A DNA stretch of 64,000 nt from Caulochytrium protostelioides (GCA_003615045.1 ML014113.1:62001-126000), one strand, 5' to 3'. Positions 10,209 to 21,092 are shown, counted from the first letter of the stretch. A program made the numbers and translations. Notes: generated from the sequence alone by a model not told the origin.

Positions 10209-10272
10209 GGATGTCTCTGCCAGCGGATGTCTCTGCAGGCGGATGTCTCTGTCGGCGGATGTTTGCGTGGTC
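10209..10272. repeat. 16-bp tandem repeat, about four copies
   Basis: Three near-identical 16-base units of the form GGATGTCTCTGnnnGC follow each other (10209, 10225, 10241), with a fourth degenerate copy at 10257. The variation is confined to the three to four bases before the closing GC. The repeat lies about 510-570 bases upstream of the kinase start. Confidence 0.8.
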
Positions 10273-10730
10273 GAGCCTGTGGTGGGATTCCCGCTGTCTT
10301 GGCCCTCAGCGGCGTGATACGGCCGGAATCACGTGGTGGCCCCGCCAGGAAGGCGATCCGGCATGCGGCATCAACGATGGCGAGCCTGCAACGAGGCTTT
10401 GATGAGGGCTCCAAATGAAGGCCGCAGGGAAAATCGTGGAGGCTTCAATAGGCTCGGATCAGGGCGGCTTGCATGGACGGGCCTGAGGGCGGATCAGGCA
10501 GATCGGAGGGGTCGGGCGGGAGGTCGTGCATGCCGCCCCTGGATGCCGTCGCCTGTGGCCGCCGCCTCGTTTTGCCGACGCTGGATCATGCCTCTCACCA
10601 CCCGAGGCCACCGAAGCGTCCAGACGCGGCGTTCCCCCGCTGTCTGCGGCGGATGGGACGGTGAGGGGGGAGGACGCCATACGACGGCGGTCCTGCGTCC
10701 TGCGTTGGGCAGCGTCCTCGCCTCCCGTTG

Positions 10731-10772
10731 TTGGCGTCTCGCCGCTGGCGTCTCGCCGCTGGCGTTTTCGCC
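10731..10772. repeat. 14-bp tandem repeat, three copies
   Basis: Units TTGGCGTCTCGCCG, CTGGCGTCTCGCCG and the degenerate CTGGCGTTTTCGCC stand head to tail. Each unit contains a small GGCG...CGCC inverted repeat. Confidence 0.75.
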
Positions 10773-12874
10773 TCTGACGACAAACATAATGAAAACGCCT
10801 CGCGCGCGGCGGCCCTGAGTGCCGCGAAGGCATGGGTCTTCATCGGCCTGCAGGCTCGCCAGGTGAATGGGACGCACGAGTCGGTGGCGCGCCGGGCCGC
10901 TGATCAGCCGGACGTATGGGCCGGCGGGCGGGGCTCGGCGAGGATCGGCGCGGCCCGAGCCCCCGCAACCGATGGCCGCGGGGGGCCCACGCGTAATGGC
11001 GGAGCGGGGTGAAACCGGAGACAACGATCGATGCGCCCCTATCCGCGAGCCTGCATCAGGACTTGTCGGCGGAAGGGCACTTCGCGTGGCAGCGGCGATC
11101 GGCTCCGTTGGCCGCGTGACCGCGCGCCCTCCCCGCCTCGCCCGCTGCGCTGCATCCGCCTCCCGACACGCCGTGCTCTCCGAGAGGGGGCCATGGCCCT
11201 TCGATCCGACGAGGCTGCAGGAGCGCGCGCAGGCAAACATCATCACCCATCAACGCGAGAACGATCCATCATCGCACCGCATGCGACCGTCGCGGGCGAT
11301 CTCTCCCATCACCGCCTGGGTCGGTCGGGCATCCACCACGTGGTAGGGGCTTCATGAGCGGTGCGTCATCACCGTCGACGAAGCGTGACTCTTCTGAAGA
11401 GGCCTTCTTCTGAATAGGCCGCTGAAGCCATCACAGCCCTCGCGCCCCATCGACCAACGAGTGACGCGTGCTGTCCTCATCCGCATGGCTTGTGATGGAG
11501 TCCCGTCGGTTGCGGTTGGAGGGGGATTTTCGAGGTTGACGAGCGCCCCTCGCGCTCGTTGCGATGCAAAGCCCCCACGGCAACGAGGCGTCGCGGTCGC
11601 CAGCCGAGAGGATGAGGCCATGGATCGTGGCCTCCTTGCAGGCATGCGATGCAGACATGCAACCGTGGCGCCCTCGGGTGTTCCAAGGTGACGTGCACGA
11701 GGTCTACCAGCGGCGCCGTCTCAGAAGCGCATGAGGTCGCCTTCTTCCGAGACCCCTTCGGGCCATGTTCGTGAGCACGCCACACACAAATACCGAAAAG
11801 CGACAACAGAAAGAAAGGAAGCCAGGAAGGAAGGCAACCATGTCGCATTCGAAGCCATGCGCGCCGCGTGCCGCGCCTGGCCGGACCGGCGCCGCGCCGG
11901 TCGCATCGCCGTCTCGAGAGGAGACCGACACGCGCGGCTGATCCAAGCCATACGCCGCCGTCGGTGAGATGTCCGCGCTGCGACGGCGCGCGCGGCGTGA
12001 GCAGAGGCGCAGCATGGCGCGGCTCCTGGCGCCGCCCGCCGTTCGCCGCGCGACCGCGACCGCGCTCGCAGTCGCTCCTCAGCGGCCGCGTCGGCGAGCT
12101 CCGGCGGTCGCCGGCGCCGTCGTCGTCGCGTCGTCGCGAACGCTCAGGCAGACGCGGATCATCATGGGCATGTGTCATGCGTGGCGGTCGGGGCCGTCGC
12201 CGCGCGGCGCGTGCCCGGGTCCTCGACGGGGCGACCGCGGCGGCGGCGGCTAGCCGGGGGCCGAGGCGCTTGGACGGAGCTGGCCGCCGTGGCCGCCCTG
12301 CCCCGCACCCCCCTTCCGGCGGCGGCCATGCTACCCGGCGGCGGCGGGCGGCGCGCATGGCAGCGACAGCGACGCGTGCGGGTGCCTTCGGCGACGGCCG
12401 TATGAACCAGGGAATCCTCGTCGCCCTGAGGGCGTCCGGGCGTCCGCCATCGCGTCGGCGTCGTCTCCGTCCGTCTCGGGCTGTAGAAGGCCATCGAGAC
12501 CGCCGCTCAGCCGTCGGGTGGGAGTCGCTGCGGGTCCGGCCCGAGATGCGCGATAGGGAGGCACGCGTCCTGGGGGCCCCACGAGTTCGGCCACGGTCCC
12601 CGCGGCAGCGACATGTTCCTCCCACGAAGCCGCGCAGTCGACGTGATGCGAGCGGGAGAACCGTCGCCGATGCGCGCATTGCCTTGACTGCTGAGACCTC
12701 GTGCGACTGCTGTGCGCCGTTTCATACTTTCCATCGACCGGGCCTGGTTGGGCATCTTCGGCCAACCCTGACGCGTGACCACGCGCGAGTACGCCTGGCG
12801 CTCACAACGTCAGGACGGCGCCATCTCTGTCCCTGTTTCTGCCCCTGCCTCCGTCTTCGTATCAAGTTGCGGCC

Positions 12875-14992
12875 ATGATGGTGGAACCAAATTCGGGAGC
12901 GACGCCGTCCCATTCCGGCATAGCCGCCCCGCCGCCACCGCCACCGCCACCGCCACGCGTGGCATCGCCACCCATGTTGCAGATCATGCTGGTCGTTGAT
13001 ACCGCGCAGAAGATGGCCAGTCACGCCGATCTCGCCTTCGATAGCGCCATGTCCCACATCCTGCCGCTCCTCCCCCCGCCCGCCGCTGCCGCGTCGCGGC
13101 CCGGTAGCGCGCGACTCTCCACGGCTGCTGCCGGCGCTGGCGCTGGCGCGGCTGAGGCCCTTCAGCCCCCGCCTTACGAGCTGGCTCTCGTCACCTACCA
13201 TGCCGGCGCGCAGCCGCCGATCCGCACTTTTCCCTGGACCCGCCATGTCGCCATCCTGCGACGCCACTTCCAGACGCTCCACTTCCGTCAGGACGTCCTC
13301 CGCAATACGGCCATCGACGCCGTCCGCGCCGCGCATGCGTTCGCCATGCAGCGTCGGCATACCCTGCGCCGTGCCGCCGCCGTCATGCACCGCCGCCGGC
13401 CTCTGGGGGATGCTGCTGCACCCCCCGCTGCCGAGACCGCCTCTGGGACAGCCGCGTTTACCACGCAGGTGTTTCTGCTGCCGGCCACGCCGGCCTATCC
13501 GACGGCGTCGCTCCCGCTTCCGGTGCTGGGGACGTCGGCGGCACCGTCCCCGCTCGCGATGACGCTCGAGTCACTCGTCGGGCCATGGGCCAAAGACCGC
13601 CTGCGGCTGCGCATCGTGGTGCCGCCAGCGCTCGCGGACATCGACGACCGCGTGCTGACGCCCGCCGTGCGGCAGCAGCTGGAGCTCACGAGCACGATGC
13701 CGTGGCCGCCGCGGCAGGAGCCCGTCGATGACGACGACGGCGACGACGCCACGAAAAAAGAAGCGATCATGGCCGACGCGCTGCCGACCGCGGACGCGCT
13801 GGACGCGGCGCCGGCTGCTCTCCCCGCCACCACCGGCGCGGCGCCGGCGCCGCCGTCGGCGGACGCCACGGCCGTGGCTCCGATGAAGCGTCTTCCGGTC
13901 GATCTTCCGGCGGCTGGGCCGATGAGTGATGCGTCGTTGCTCCCTCACGGCGACTCGCCGATCATCAAGCGACCCAAGCTCGAGCCCGAGCCGGGCGCCG
14001 CGGCCGGCACCGCGGGCCCCACCGCGCTGACGCCCGCCCCGGCATCGACGGCCACGCCCACCCCCGCGTCCGCTGTGGTCGCGCCGTCGCCAGCTTCGTC
14101 GGGCAGCGCCGTCGCGGCGCCCCCGTCGGCTAGCGACCCGCCGACGGCGGCGCCCTTGAGCGCGACGGCGCCGGCGACCACGACGGCGGCGACCGTGACG
14201 GATGCACGCCTCGCGACGCCGTCGGCCGTGCTGGCCGCCGTCGCGCCCACGCCGGTGGCGGCGACCGCCGCAGCCGCAGGGACGCCGTCGGCGCCGCTCG
14301 CCGTCTCGGCCACCGCAGCCGCTGCCGCCGTCGCCGCCGCGGGCACGCCGTCGGCGGTGTCCGTGGGCACTCCCGCTTCCACGCCCGCAGCGGCGGGCAC
14401 CCCGACCGTGGCGCGGCGCAAGCAGCTGGTGTGGACGGGCCAGCTGGAAGTCAGCCAGCAGCAGTGCGCGCTGGACGCCTTCCTGATCCCGCAGCCGTGG
14501 GCGAACCGCACGGACGTGCTCGGACTGCCGCTGTGGCCGCGCAAGTGGGTGATGACGGCGGCGCTGCGGGTACCGCATGACGCTTTGCTGGGCTTGGCGC
14601 AGAACCACAAGTTGCCCGTCATTGCACTCGCGGCGGGCGACGCCGCCGCCGCCGCCAAGAGCACGCCGACGCCGGCGGCGGCGACGCCGGCGGGAGCGGC
14701 CGCGGGCGCGAAGCCATCGCAGTCGCTGTACGAGTCGATGCTGCGGTTTCTTGCGGTGCGCAAAGTCGTCGCGATCTGCCAGTTCTCGGAAGCGACGCCC
14801 GAGCAGCTGAGTGAGGCGCAGCTGCCCGCCCAGGACGACGCGGGCCAGCCTATCGTCCGGGGCATTGCCATCGCCCAGACCAAAGAGCGGATGCTGGCAT
14901 TCGTATTCGTGAAAGCGTCGCTGAGCTTGATACCGGGCTTCAACAAGCCCGTTCCACTCGCGGCGAAGGCGCCGCCTGCTTCCACCGTCTAA
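12875..14992 (+). CDS. MED25: Mediator subunit 25-like protein (VWA plus ACID-like domain)
   Basis: This 705-residue protein resembles Mediator subunit 25. After a proline run, residues about 33-255 look like the MED25 von Willebrand A domain: a first strand MLQIMLVVDTAQKM, then YELALVTYHAG, the RNTAIDAVRAAHAF helix and the VFLLPATPAY strand. The centre (about 280-510) is Ala/Pro/Thr-rich and contains a basic IIKRPKLE patch. The C-terminal part from about 512 resembles the activator-interacting ACID/PTOV fold: QLVWTGQLEV, LWPRKWVMTAALRV, and near the end RMLAFVFVKASLSLIPGF. In animals and plants MED25 links activators to RNA polymerase II through this domain. The order VWA, linker, ACID supports the call more than any single motif. 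ATG 12875 and 12878 are adjacent; the first is used. Single exon. Confidence 0.72.
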   Translation: MMVEPNSGATPSHSGIAAPPPPPPPPPRVASPPMLQIMLVVDTAQKMASHADLAFDSAMSHILPLLPPPAAAASRPGSARLSTAAAGAGAGAAEALQPPPYELALVTYHAGAQPPIRTFPWTRHVAILRRHFQTLHFRQDVLRNTAIDAVRAAHAFAMQRRHTLRRAAAVMHRRRPLGDAAAPPAAETASGTAAFTTQVFLLPATPAYPTASLPLPVLGTSAAPSPLAMTLESLVGPWAKDRLRLRIVVPPALADIDDRVLTPAVRQQLELTSTMPWPPRQEPVDDDDGDDATKKEAIMADALPTADALDAAPAALPATTGAAPAPPSADATAVAPMKRLPVDLPAAGPMSDASLLPHGDSPIIKRPKLEPEPGAAAGTAGPTALTPAPASTATPTPASAVVAPSPASSGSAVAAPPSASDPPTAAPLSATAPATTTAATVTDARLATPSAVLAAVAPTPVAATAAAAGTPSAPLAVSATAAAAAVAAAGTPSAVSVGTPASTPAAAGTPTVARRKQLVWTGQLEVSQQQCALDAFLIPQPWANRTDVLGLPLWPRKWVMTAALRVPHDALLGLAQNHKLPVIALAAGDAAAAAKSTPTPAAATPAGAAAGAKPSQSLYESMLRFLAVRKVVAICQFSEATPEQLSEAQLPAQDDAGQPIVRGIAIAQTKERMLAFVFVKASLSLIPGFNKPVPLAAKAPPASTV

Positions 14993-15648
14993 GCCCTGTT
15001 GTGCCCCACGATTTTTTATAATGTATTTAGAGGCTGTCCGGTGAGAGACAACCCAACACGGAGTCGCTTTGGTGCTCCCAAAGAGGCAGTCCGCGTTCGG
15101 TTTCGCAGCGCATGCGCTTGGTCAACCACGCACTACATCCTGTCTTGCCACGGAATGCGACAAAGCGCCGCAGGCCTGACGGGCGAGGACTGGCAGCGTC
15201 GGCAGATCAGAGTTTCGTTACGGTTGCGGTTCACAAGCTTGCTGTCATTGGTGAAATCACACCACGCCGAACATCTGACCAGGGCATCTTCGGCATCGGC
15301 TCCGCTCTTTGCTTGGGGCCAGGTTCATTTCTGCATTCACCAAAGTCGTTCGGAACTCGTCGATCAGGACGGGGCGAAGCAACCTGTTATAGTCATTTTC
15401 ATATCATTGATTCCTGCTCCTCCACTATTTAAGACGCAATAGCCATGAGGTGACGCTGTGAAAATGTGTTTTATGCGAATGAATCCAGAGATAACGGCAA
15501 TCGTGATGCTCTACCGTCACGCCATCACCTGGATGCGGCTTATTCAAGTCGACTGTTTAAAAGCCCAGCGGAAAGCGGACGCCTACTTCCAAAAAGAAAA
15601 AAAGGTCCGACGGAGCGCGATGAGTAACGATAAGAAAATCGCGACGGT
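14993..15648. other. Convergent intergenic region
   Basis: These 656 bases separate two convergent genes and should contain both 3' ends. They are less GC-rich than the flanking genes. No canonical AATAAA was found on the plus side, although TTTATAATG lies just after the MED25-like stop. No gene or RNA was recognised. Confidence 0.5.
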
Positions 15649-18279
15649 TCATGGTGGCGCGTTCGCCGTGATATCATCGCCCGAACCTTGGCGCGTCGAT
15701 GACGGCCCCAGTCCCGACGGAGCGAGCGGAGGTGACGGCGCGCGATAGGGCAGCTGATGGGACGGACGAAGGGGCCGCGGCCTCGCCAGCGTGACATCGA
15801 CCAGCGCCGACTCGCCGTCGCTGCTCGCCGTCAGCGGGTTCGGGGTTGGCGGGCCGCCGCCATGGCGCTGCTGCGACCTGCGCCGGTCTGGACTCGACCG
15901 TCGCACGCCGTCGCCCGCAGTCCCGCAACCTGTTGAGTGCGAAAGGCCCCGGGACATCGCGTGGCCGCTCTGGGCGCCGTGCGGTACGCCGAGGAAGACC
16001 GGGTGACGGTCAGGGGCGCCGGGCGTCGTACTGCGCGGGAGCCCGAAAGCCAGGTTGAGAAACGTGCCGTGGCGCTGCGGGGAGGCGCTGGCGGGTCGCC
16101 CGGGCCCCGCGTGGCCGTGGGGCAGCGGCGGCGAGGCGGAGCGGTGGGGTCCGTGGGCGTCGGCGTGGTGGTGGTGGTGGTGGTGGACCCACGTCGCGGG
16201 CGATTGGATGGCGAGCCCTTCACGCATCACGCGAACCGTGACGCCGCCGTATTTGGCGGGGCGGCCGAGGGTGAGCGCGTTGCCTGTTGAACGCCGACGG
16301 CGGCCGAGCGGTCGCCCAGCCAGCAGGGGCACCGCTGCCTCATCAGGCGCATACGTGACGAGACGCCGGGGCGAGGTGGGCTCGATGATGGTGCCCAGCG
16401 GCGGGCGGATGGGCGCCTCTGTGATCGATGGCGATGATGGCGATGATGGCGATGTGGGTGATGCGAGTGAGGAGGATGAGGCGGAAGAGGCCGTCGCGGA
16501 CCGCGAGAAAGACGAAACCATTTCACGAGTCATTAGTTTGCATCCGTTGCGACGGTCGAGCCAGGTCAGGACGGCGCTGGCGATGACGGCGCCACCGCTC
16601 AACGCCATAAAGAAAAGCTGCACGTAGAAGAATCCGCTATCGGACAGTGGATCTTCCAGCGAGGTGTCCACAGCCGGGCGGAGGGCGGCACGGGCAAGCG
16701 CAGCGTTGCGGAGATGCGCAACGATCAGGGGGAACACGGCGAGCGCCATGTTGAGAGCGACCGTCACGAGGCCGTAGGCCGTCGCGATCTGGTGCCGACC
16801 GACAAGGAGCGGGACGCATGGCCACAGCGCGGCGGCAAACACGGAATAGCTGACGCCGAGCAGGACCATCGGGAAGATGGGTGCCATGCGCGTGAAGGCG
16901 AGCAGGCCGTGCGTGATAAAAATGAGCAGCGACGCCGTGATGAGGAGTGAGCCGCGGCGGCCGACACGGTCGACAAAGAATCCGCAGAGCGGCGAGCCAA
17001 ACGCGGAGATCCCATCGGGGATCGACATGACGAACCCGGCTTGCTGCGGATCCCCCGGATAGTACTTTTCCTGAAAAAAGTCGGTGCAGATATGGAAGAA
17101 AGGCACGGCCGCGCCGTACAGCATGATGCACGCCGCGCACAGCATCCAGAACGTGAGTGGGAACGACGTGAGCTGCCCGAAGTGGATGGTCTCGTCGGGC
17201 TCGTCATAGGACGCAGACGTGCCCTCGGACATGGTCTCGCTAGCCCGGCTCGACGGGAGCAACGGGCGGCTTTCGCACCCGTCTGCGTCTTCTCCGTCGC
17301 TGCCTGCGTGGCAGGCGCTCGCTTCTTCGTCCTCAGCACAACGGTGGGCGTGAGCGCGGTCGTCGCTGTCCAAGAGCGGGATGCCGGCCTGCAGGCGACT
17401 CGCGGGTCGGTCAAGATAGACGACCCAGAACGCGGCACCCAAGCTGAGCACACAGACGCCGAAGCCGACCCAGGCAGCGGCGGTGACGCCGCCGAGCGCG
17501 ACGCGGAGTCGCTCGACGGTGCCGGACGAATCGCGGGTAGTGGCCAGCGGCGACGGCGGTGCCCACGGCGGCGACATGCCCGAGGCGCGCTGCGTCTCGA
17601 CGTCCACAGGCGCCGCGGCGACCCAGGGCGATATGTTGTCATTGAGGCCTGTGGCGATGCGCGCGGCGGCCAAGTGGCAGCCCAGGGCGAATCCGAGCCC
17701 GCCCAGCGACCCGAACCAGGCGGTCGTGACCACGGACTGTGCCACTTCGAGCGTCTCGCCGCCGAGGCCAAAGAGAAACCGGCCAAACAGCATGAGGCTA
17801 TAGAAACGAGCCTGGATGCCCGTGGCGAGGAGACCCTGACCGATGACGATGAGCAGAGCGAATCCGATCAGCGTGCGGGCCGGGCCGACGCGGTCGACGA
17901 GGATGCCACCGATGAGCGGCAGGACGATGTTGGGCAGCGAGTATACTGCGTATAACATATTGAGCTGCCATTGCCACGTAGCATACGGCACCTGCAAGTG
18001 CGTCTGCAAAAGGGTATTGAGCGCGGACGGCGTGTCGTAGCAGTAGTAGTTACCGGATGTGACCAGGCAAGCGATCGTGAGCACGAGCACATGGCGCGAC
18101 GTCCACCGCGTCGAGTCCTCCTCCAGCGAGAAGTCATCGCCGCTGGTATCCGCGGTGGAGCGCGTTGCCGGCACTGACAACACGATGCCGGGCATAGCCC
18201 GATCGGACCCAACAGCCAGTGCCTCTGCTGCCGGTCCTGATCGGGGCAGAAACGGCGAGACTTTCGCGTCATCGGCCAT
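15649..18279 (-). CDS. MFSD1: Major facilitator transporter, MFSD1-like
   Basis: This is an 876-residue polytopic membrane protein. The first six helices span about 63-260, with the MFS motif A in GGILVDRVGPAR (124-135) and the segment FGRFLFGLGGETLEVAQS that is characteristic of MFSD1. A hydrophilic linker follows. The second bundle carries a second motif A, GFFVDRVGRRGS. The last 280 residues are cytosolic, Ser/Pro/His-rich and include seven consecutive histidines. In animals MFSD1 sits in lysosomes with the partner GLMP and exports dipeptides. A vacuolar or lysosome-like role is therefore inferred, not shown. The linker holds an acidic stretch and a PLLP motif that could act in sorting. 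The start is the first ATG; the gene lies in tandem with the SCAR gene upstream. Confidence 0.85.
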   Translation of the reverse strand: MADDAKVSPFLPRSGPAAEALAVGSDRAMPGIVLSVPATRSTADTSGDDFSLEEDSTRWTSRHVLVLTIACLVTSGNYYCYDTPSALNTLLQTHLQVPYATWQWQLNMLYAVYSLPNIVLPLIGGILVDRVGPARTLIGFALLIVIGQGLLATGIQARFYSLMLFGRFLFGLGGETLEVAQSVVTTAWFGSLGGLGFALGCHLAAARIATGLNDNISPWVAAAPVDVETQRASGMSPPWAPPSPLATTRDSSGTVERLRVALGGVTAAAWVGFGVCVLSLGAAFWVVYLDRPASRLQAGIPLLDSDDRAHAHRCAEDEEASACHAGSDGEDADGCESRPLLPSSRASETMSEGTSASYDEPDETIHFGQLTSFPLTFWMLCAACIMLYGAAVPFFHICTDFFQEKYYPGDPQQAGFVMSIPDGISAFGSPLCGFFVDRVGRRGSLLITASLLIFITHGLLAFTRMAPIFPMVLLGVSYSVFAAALWPCVPLLVGRHQIATAYGLVTVALNMALAVFPLIVAHLRNAALARAALRPAVDTSLEDPLSDSGFFYVQLFFMALSGGAVIASAVLTWLDRRNGCKLMTREMVSSFSRSATASSASSSSLASPTSPSSPSSPSITEAPIRPPLGTIIEPTSPRRLVTYAPDEAAVPLLAGRPLGRRRRSTGNALTLGRPAKYGGVTVRVMREGLAIQSPATWVHHHHHHHADAHGPHRSASPPLPHGHAGPGRPASASPQRHGTFLNLAFGLPRSTTPGAPDRHPVFLGVPHGAQSGHAMSRGLSHSTGCGTAGDGVRRSSPDRRRSQQRHGGGPPTPNPLTASSDGESALVDVTLARPRPLRPSHQLPYRAPSPPLAPSGLGPSSTRQGSGDDITANAPP

Positions 18280-19067
18280 CGTGTGATGCGAGCCCCACGT
18301 CGAGACTAGGATGTACGCCCGTCAGTAGAGCCGCAAGGCGATCGGCGTAGCGATCAGCCACACGGTGACAAGGGCGGCAAAAGAAACCACGCGGTAATAG
18401 CAGGGATTGCACGGGGCATCCCCAACGATCAGAAACGCGGATCAGGGAGTGCACACAGCAACGTGCGAGGAGACAGGGTCCGTGTTATCGACAGCAAAAA
18501 AAGGATGTGATATTCTATGGCAATGAGTGTGTCAGCGTTCCAGCGATGGTCGGCATCTTGCGCGGCATTCGACACTCCACCTATGCACCCCTTCGTTTCG
18601 ATTAGACCCTGTAGCCGTTCACCTTGAGGAGAACATCTGAATTGCGACGTTTGCTCGTATCGTTCTGTCGCAGATGGCGCCATGGCGGCACGTGCGCCGA
18701 AGGGCGTCAGAGCGGTCGGGGAACCTCGTCTGTGACGGGAAGGAGGACCCGCTTTTTAGTTTTGCAGGCGCGATCGCAATGGATTGCCCCGCCCGCCGAG
18801 TTGCCCCTTCTTGACGCGTGGGCTCCGCCACGCACCAGCATGCGCACCAGCACCAGCACTCGATGGCACTTCCGGCCGGCAGGCTGCCACGAGGCAGACC
18901 CCGCTGCAGGCCACACATGCCCGCCACACATGCCTGGGAGTCGCCCCGGCACCGAATCATTATTTGGGGCCTGGGTTCGGAAGAAGGGCGGCAGCACATC
19001 GATAGCACCTGCATCAGAGCATCGCGTCGCTCCTGAAAATTCAAATGGGCGCATGATCATTTTCAGA
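18280..19067. other. Spacer between SCAR 3' end and MFSD1-like promoter
   Basis: These 788 bases lie between two minus-strand genes, so they hold the SCAR 3' UTR and the MFSD1-like promoter. A short run of CACCAG-like units lies at about 18834-18862. No coding region was recognised. Confidence 0.5.
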
Positions 19068-20474
19068 TTAATCCCAGTCGCTGTCGCTGCTGCCGGAGTC
19101 TTCGCTTTCCGACATCTCCATCGCGACGCGGCGCATCAGGATTGCGGCGACTTCGCTGGTCTCGTGGGCCACCTTGCGCGGCGCGGGCGCCTCGACGCGC
19201 TTGAGTTTGATGTTGCCGAGCGCAATGTCCGCCATCACGTTCCGCGGGAGCCCCGCGCCGTCCTCGCGCGGCGTCGCCGTGCCCCCCGTCCCGGCGACCG
19301 CGGCATCGCCGCCCGCATCCACCATCATGGGCGGCGGCGGCGGCGGCGGTGGCGGCGGTGGCGGCGGCGGTACGACTGCCTTGGGTGACGGCGCCCGCGC
19401 AAACCCTGACGCCTTCGGCACAAACCCGGTCGATCCGGGCCGCCCGACGCGCGGTGATCCCGTCCCGTTGTAAGACGCTTGGTGCTCGGCCTCCACGAGG
19501 CCCGCGAGGCGCATCATGGGCTTGAACGATCCGGCGCGGCGCGTGGTGGCGACGACCTCGCCCTCGGAGTTGTAGCGCTTGACGGCGAGGGCGGCGTCGG
19601 CGCCGTCGTGGTCGACGCCGGCGGCGCCGGAGGCGTCGGTGCCGGCGGCGGCGAGCCCCGCGGCGCGCTTGGCGGCCGCGCGCTGCTCTTTGCGCAGCCG
19701 CTTCTTGGCGCGGCGCGCCTCGTCCTGGCGGCGCATGACGCCGGTCCACTCGTCCGTAAAGAAGCGCGGACTCGAGAAGAAGGCCATACTGTGCTGAACG
19801 CCGTCCGTGCGCAGCCCGTCAAAGACATCGAGCGCCGGCGCCGGGTGGCACTGCTGGTAGATGGCGCGCAGCATGGGGGCCTCCGTTCCGGGCGTGAAGA
19901 GCGACTGCGACAGCGGCATGGGCGTGCGGTACTCGATGAAAGCGCCGCCGAGCATCTTGTGGGCAGAGTCCGGGTCGCTGTTGTGGGCGGCCACGCGGGC
20001 GGTGACGTGCTGGGAGACGGTCTCCGCCTTTTCACGTAAGGCTGCGATCCGGGCGCCGGTCGCTTCGATGCGCGCACGGATCTTCTCGGCTTCGTCACGC
20101 ACATCTTTCAGCACCGCGTACGCCACCAGGCTCGTCGACGATAGCTGATCAATGGCACGCGTCAGCTGCATAATCGATGTCTATCATCACATAAAAAGGA
20201 CCAATCATGCGAGCGAAGAATGATGGCATCATCCAAGATTTAGTGAGTTCCGAATCACTTCCTCTGTGAAGCGAGGCTTTCTCCTAGTCATCCGAGACTT
20301 TTCTCGTGCTCTTCGAAGCTGACCGCCATCACTGGGGGGATATGAAAAAGGGACCGAACGTACTTGGTAGAGCGTGATCTGCACATCGTTGCCATGCAAG
20401 ATATCGACAAAGTCAGAGTCGGGCAGACTGGGCACGGCGCTCGGCGCGGCCAGGATGCAGTCCGGCAGTGTCAT
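19068..20474 (-). CDS. SCAR: SCAR/WAVE actin nucleation-promoting factor (two exons)
   Basis: The gene is read as exon 1 20474-20364 and exon 2 20165-19068, giving 402 residues. SCAR/WAVE activates the Arp2/3 complex downstream of Rac inside a five-subunit complex to build branched actin at the cell front. The N-terminal SCAR homology domain spans the splice junction: exon 1 ends ITLYQ and exon 2 continues LTRAIDQLSS, together matching the family helix that ends in RQLSSL. Further matches are FIEYRTPMPLSQSLF and FFSSPRFFTDEW. A run of 14 prolines follows (about 303-316), then a WH2 motif (NVMADIALGNIKLKRV), the Arp2/3-binding connector (EVAAILMRRVAMEMSESED) and an acidic end with the conserved Trp (SDSDWD). 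The exon 1 start lies in gctgccaccATGa, a strong context. Without exon 1 the domain would lack its first helix. Confidence 0.88.
20166..20363 (-). other. Spliceosomal intron of the SCAR gene
   Basis: On the minus strand this 198-base intron begins GTACGT and ends TATGCAG. It joins codon CAA of exon 1 to CTG of exon 2 in phase 0. The SCAR homology domain is continuous only after removing it; the intron contains in-frame stops in the exon 1 frame. Confidence 0.78.
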
Positions 20475-21092
20475 GGTGGCAGCCGCGTCGTGCCTCACGC
20501 TGCGCAGCGTGAAGCAGATCGGGTCGTGTCACCTGAGAAGATGAGCTGAAACAATCAGGACCAGCCTGGGTGACGCCGATCGGATCTGACAGATGCCGCA
20601 AAGACGATAACGGAGAGGTATGGACGGGCGTCAACGAAATTAGTTAGGATGAAGGGCTGCTTCTATACAGAGAGGCCAAATCGTCATCATCTTGCATGAG
20701 CGGATGACACCATACCCTTGCGGAGGGCCCACGGCGATCGCGTCCATCGATCGGTTGCGCGCGGCGTCGGCGGTTGCCATGGTATAGAGAGCGAACGCGC
20801 TGTGTGACGGACGCTCTAGATCCGTTTGTTGTGATGTTGCGGCGACTTTCCGGTGGGGCCGTCTGAGCGTCGGGAGCGACGATTTCTGGCCCCACTCTGG
20901 CCCCGCCATGAACGTGGCGGTGGTCCAGCCGATCTCGCACGGGCGGTCGCGCCCGCCCCAAAAGAATCAAGAATGGTCCTCTCGCGATCGTGACAGAAGG
21001 GCGACGCCCCCGATGTCCTCACACTCATGGATCGTTTATTGGTGATAGTCTACATGGTATTCGATGGCCGAAACAATGCGTGCTGGAAGTAG

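Larger units (their letters stand above)
9701..12874. other. Divergent intergenic region between kinase and MED25-like genes
   Basis: About 3.2 kb separate two genes transcribed away from each other, so both promoters should lie here. The long open frames inside are Arg-rich and exist on both strands, which is expected of GC-rich non-coding DNA; none shows a known domain. Two short tandem repeats (10209-10272 and 10731-10772) are the only ordered elements noted. Confidence 0.55.

Noticed and set aside
10209-10272. CRISPR-like repeat array
   Set aside because: Units are contiguous without spacers and the genome is eukaryotic.
11477-12679. 400-codon minus-strand frame and a 336-codon plus-strand frame in the kinase-MED25 spacer
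   Set aside because: Both are Arg-rich, overlap each other, and match no known family by eye.
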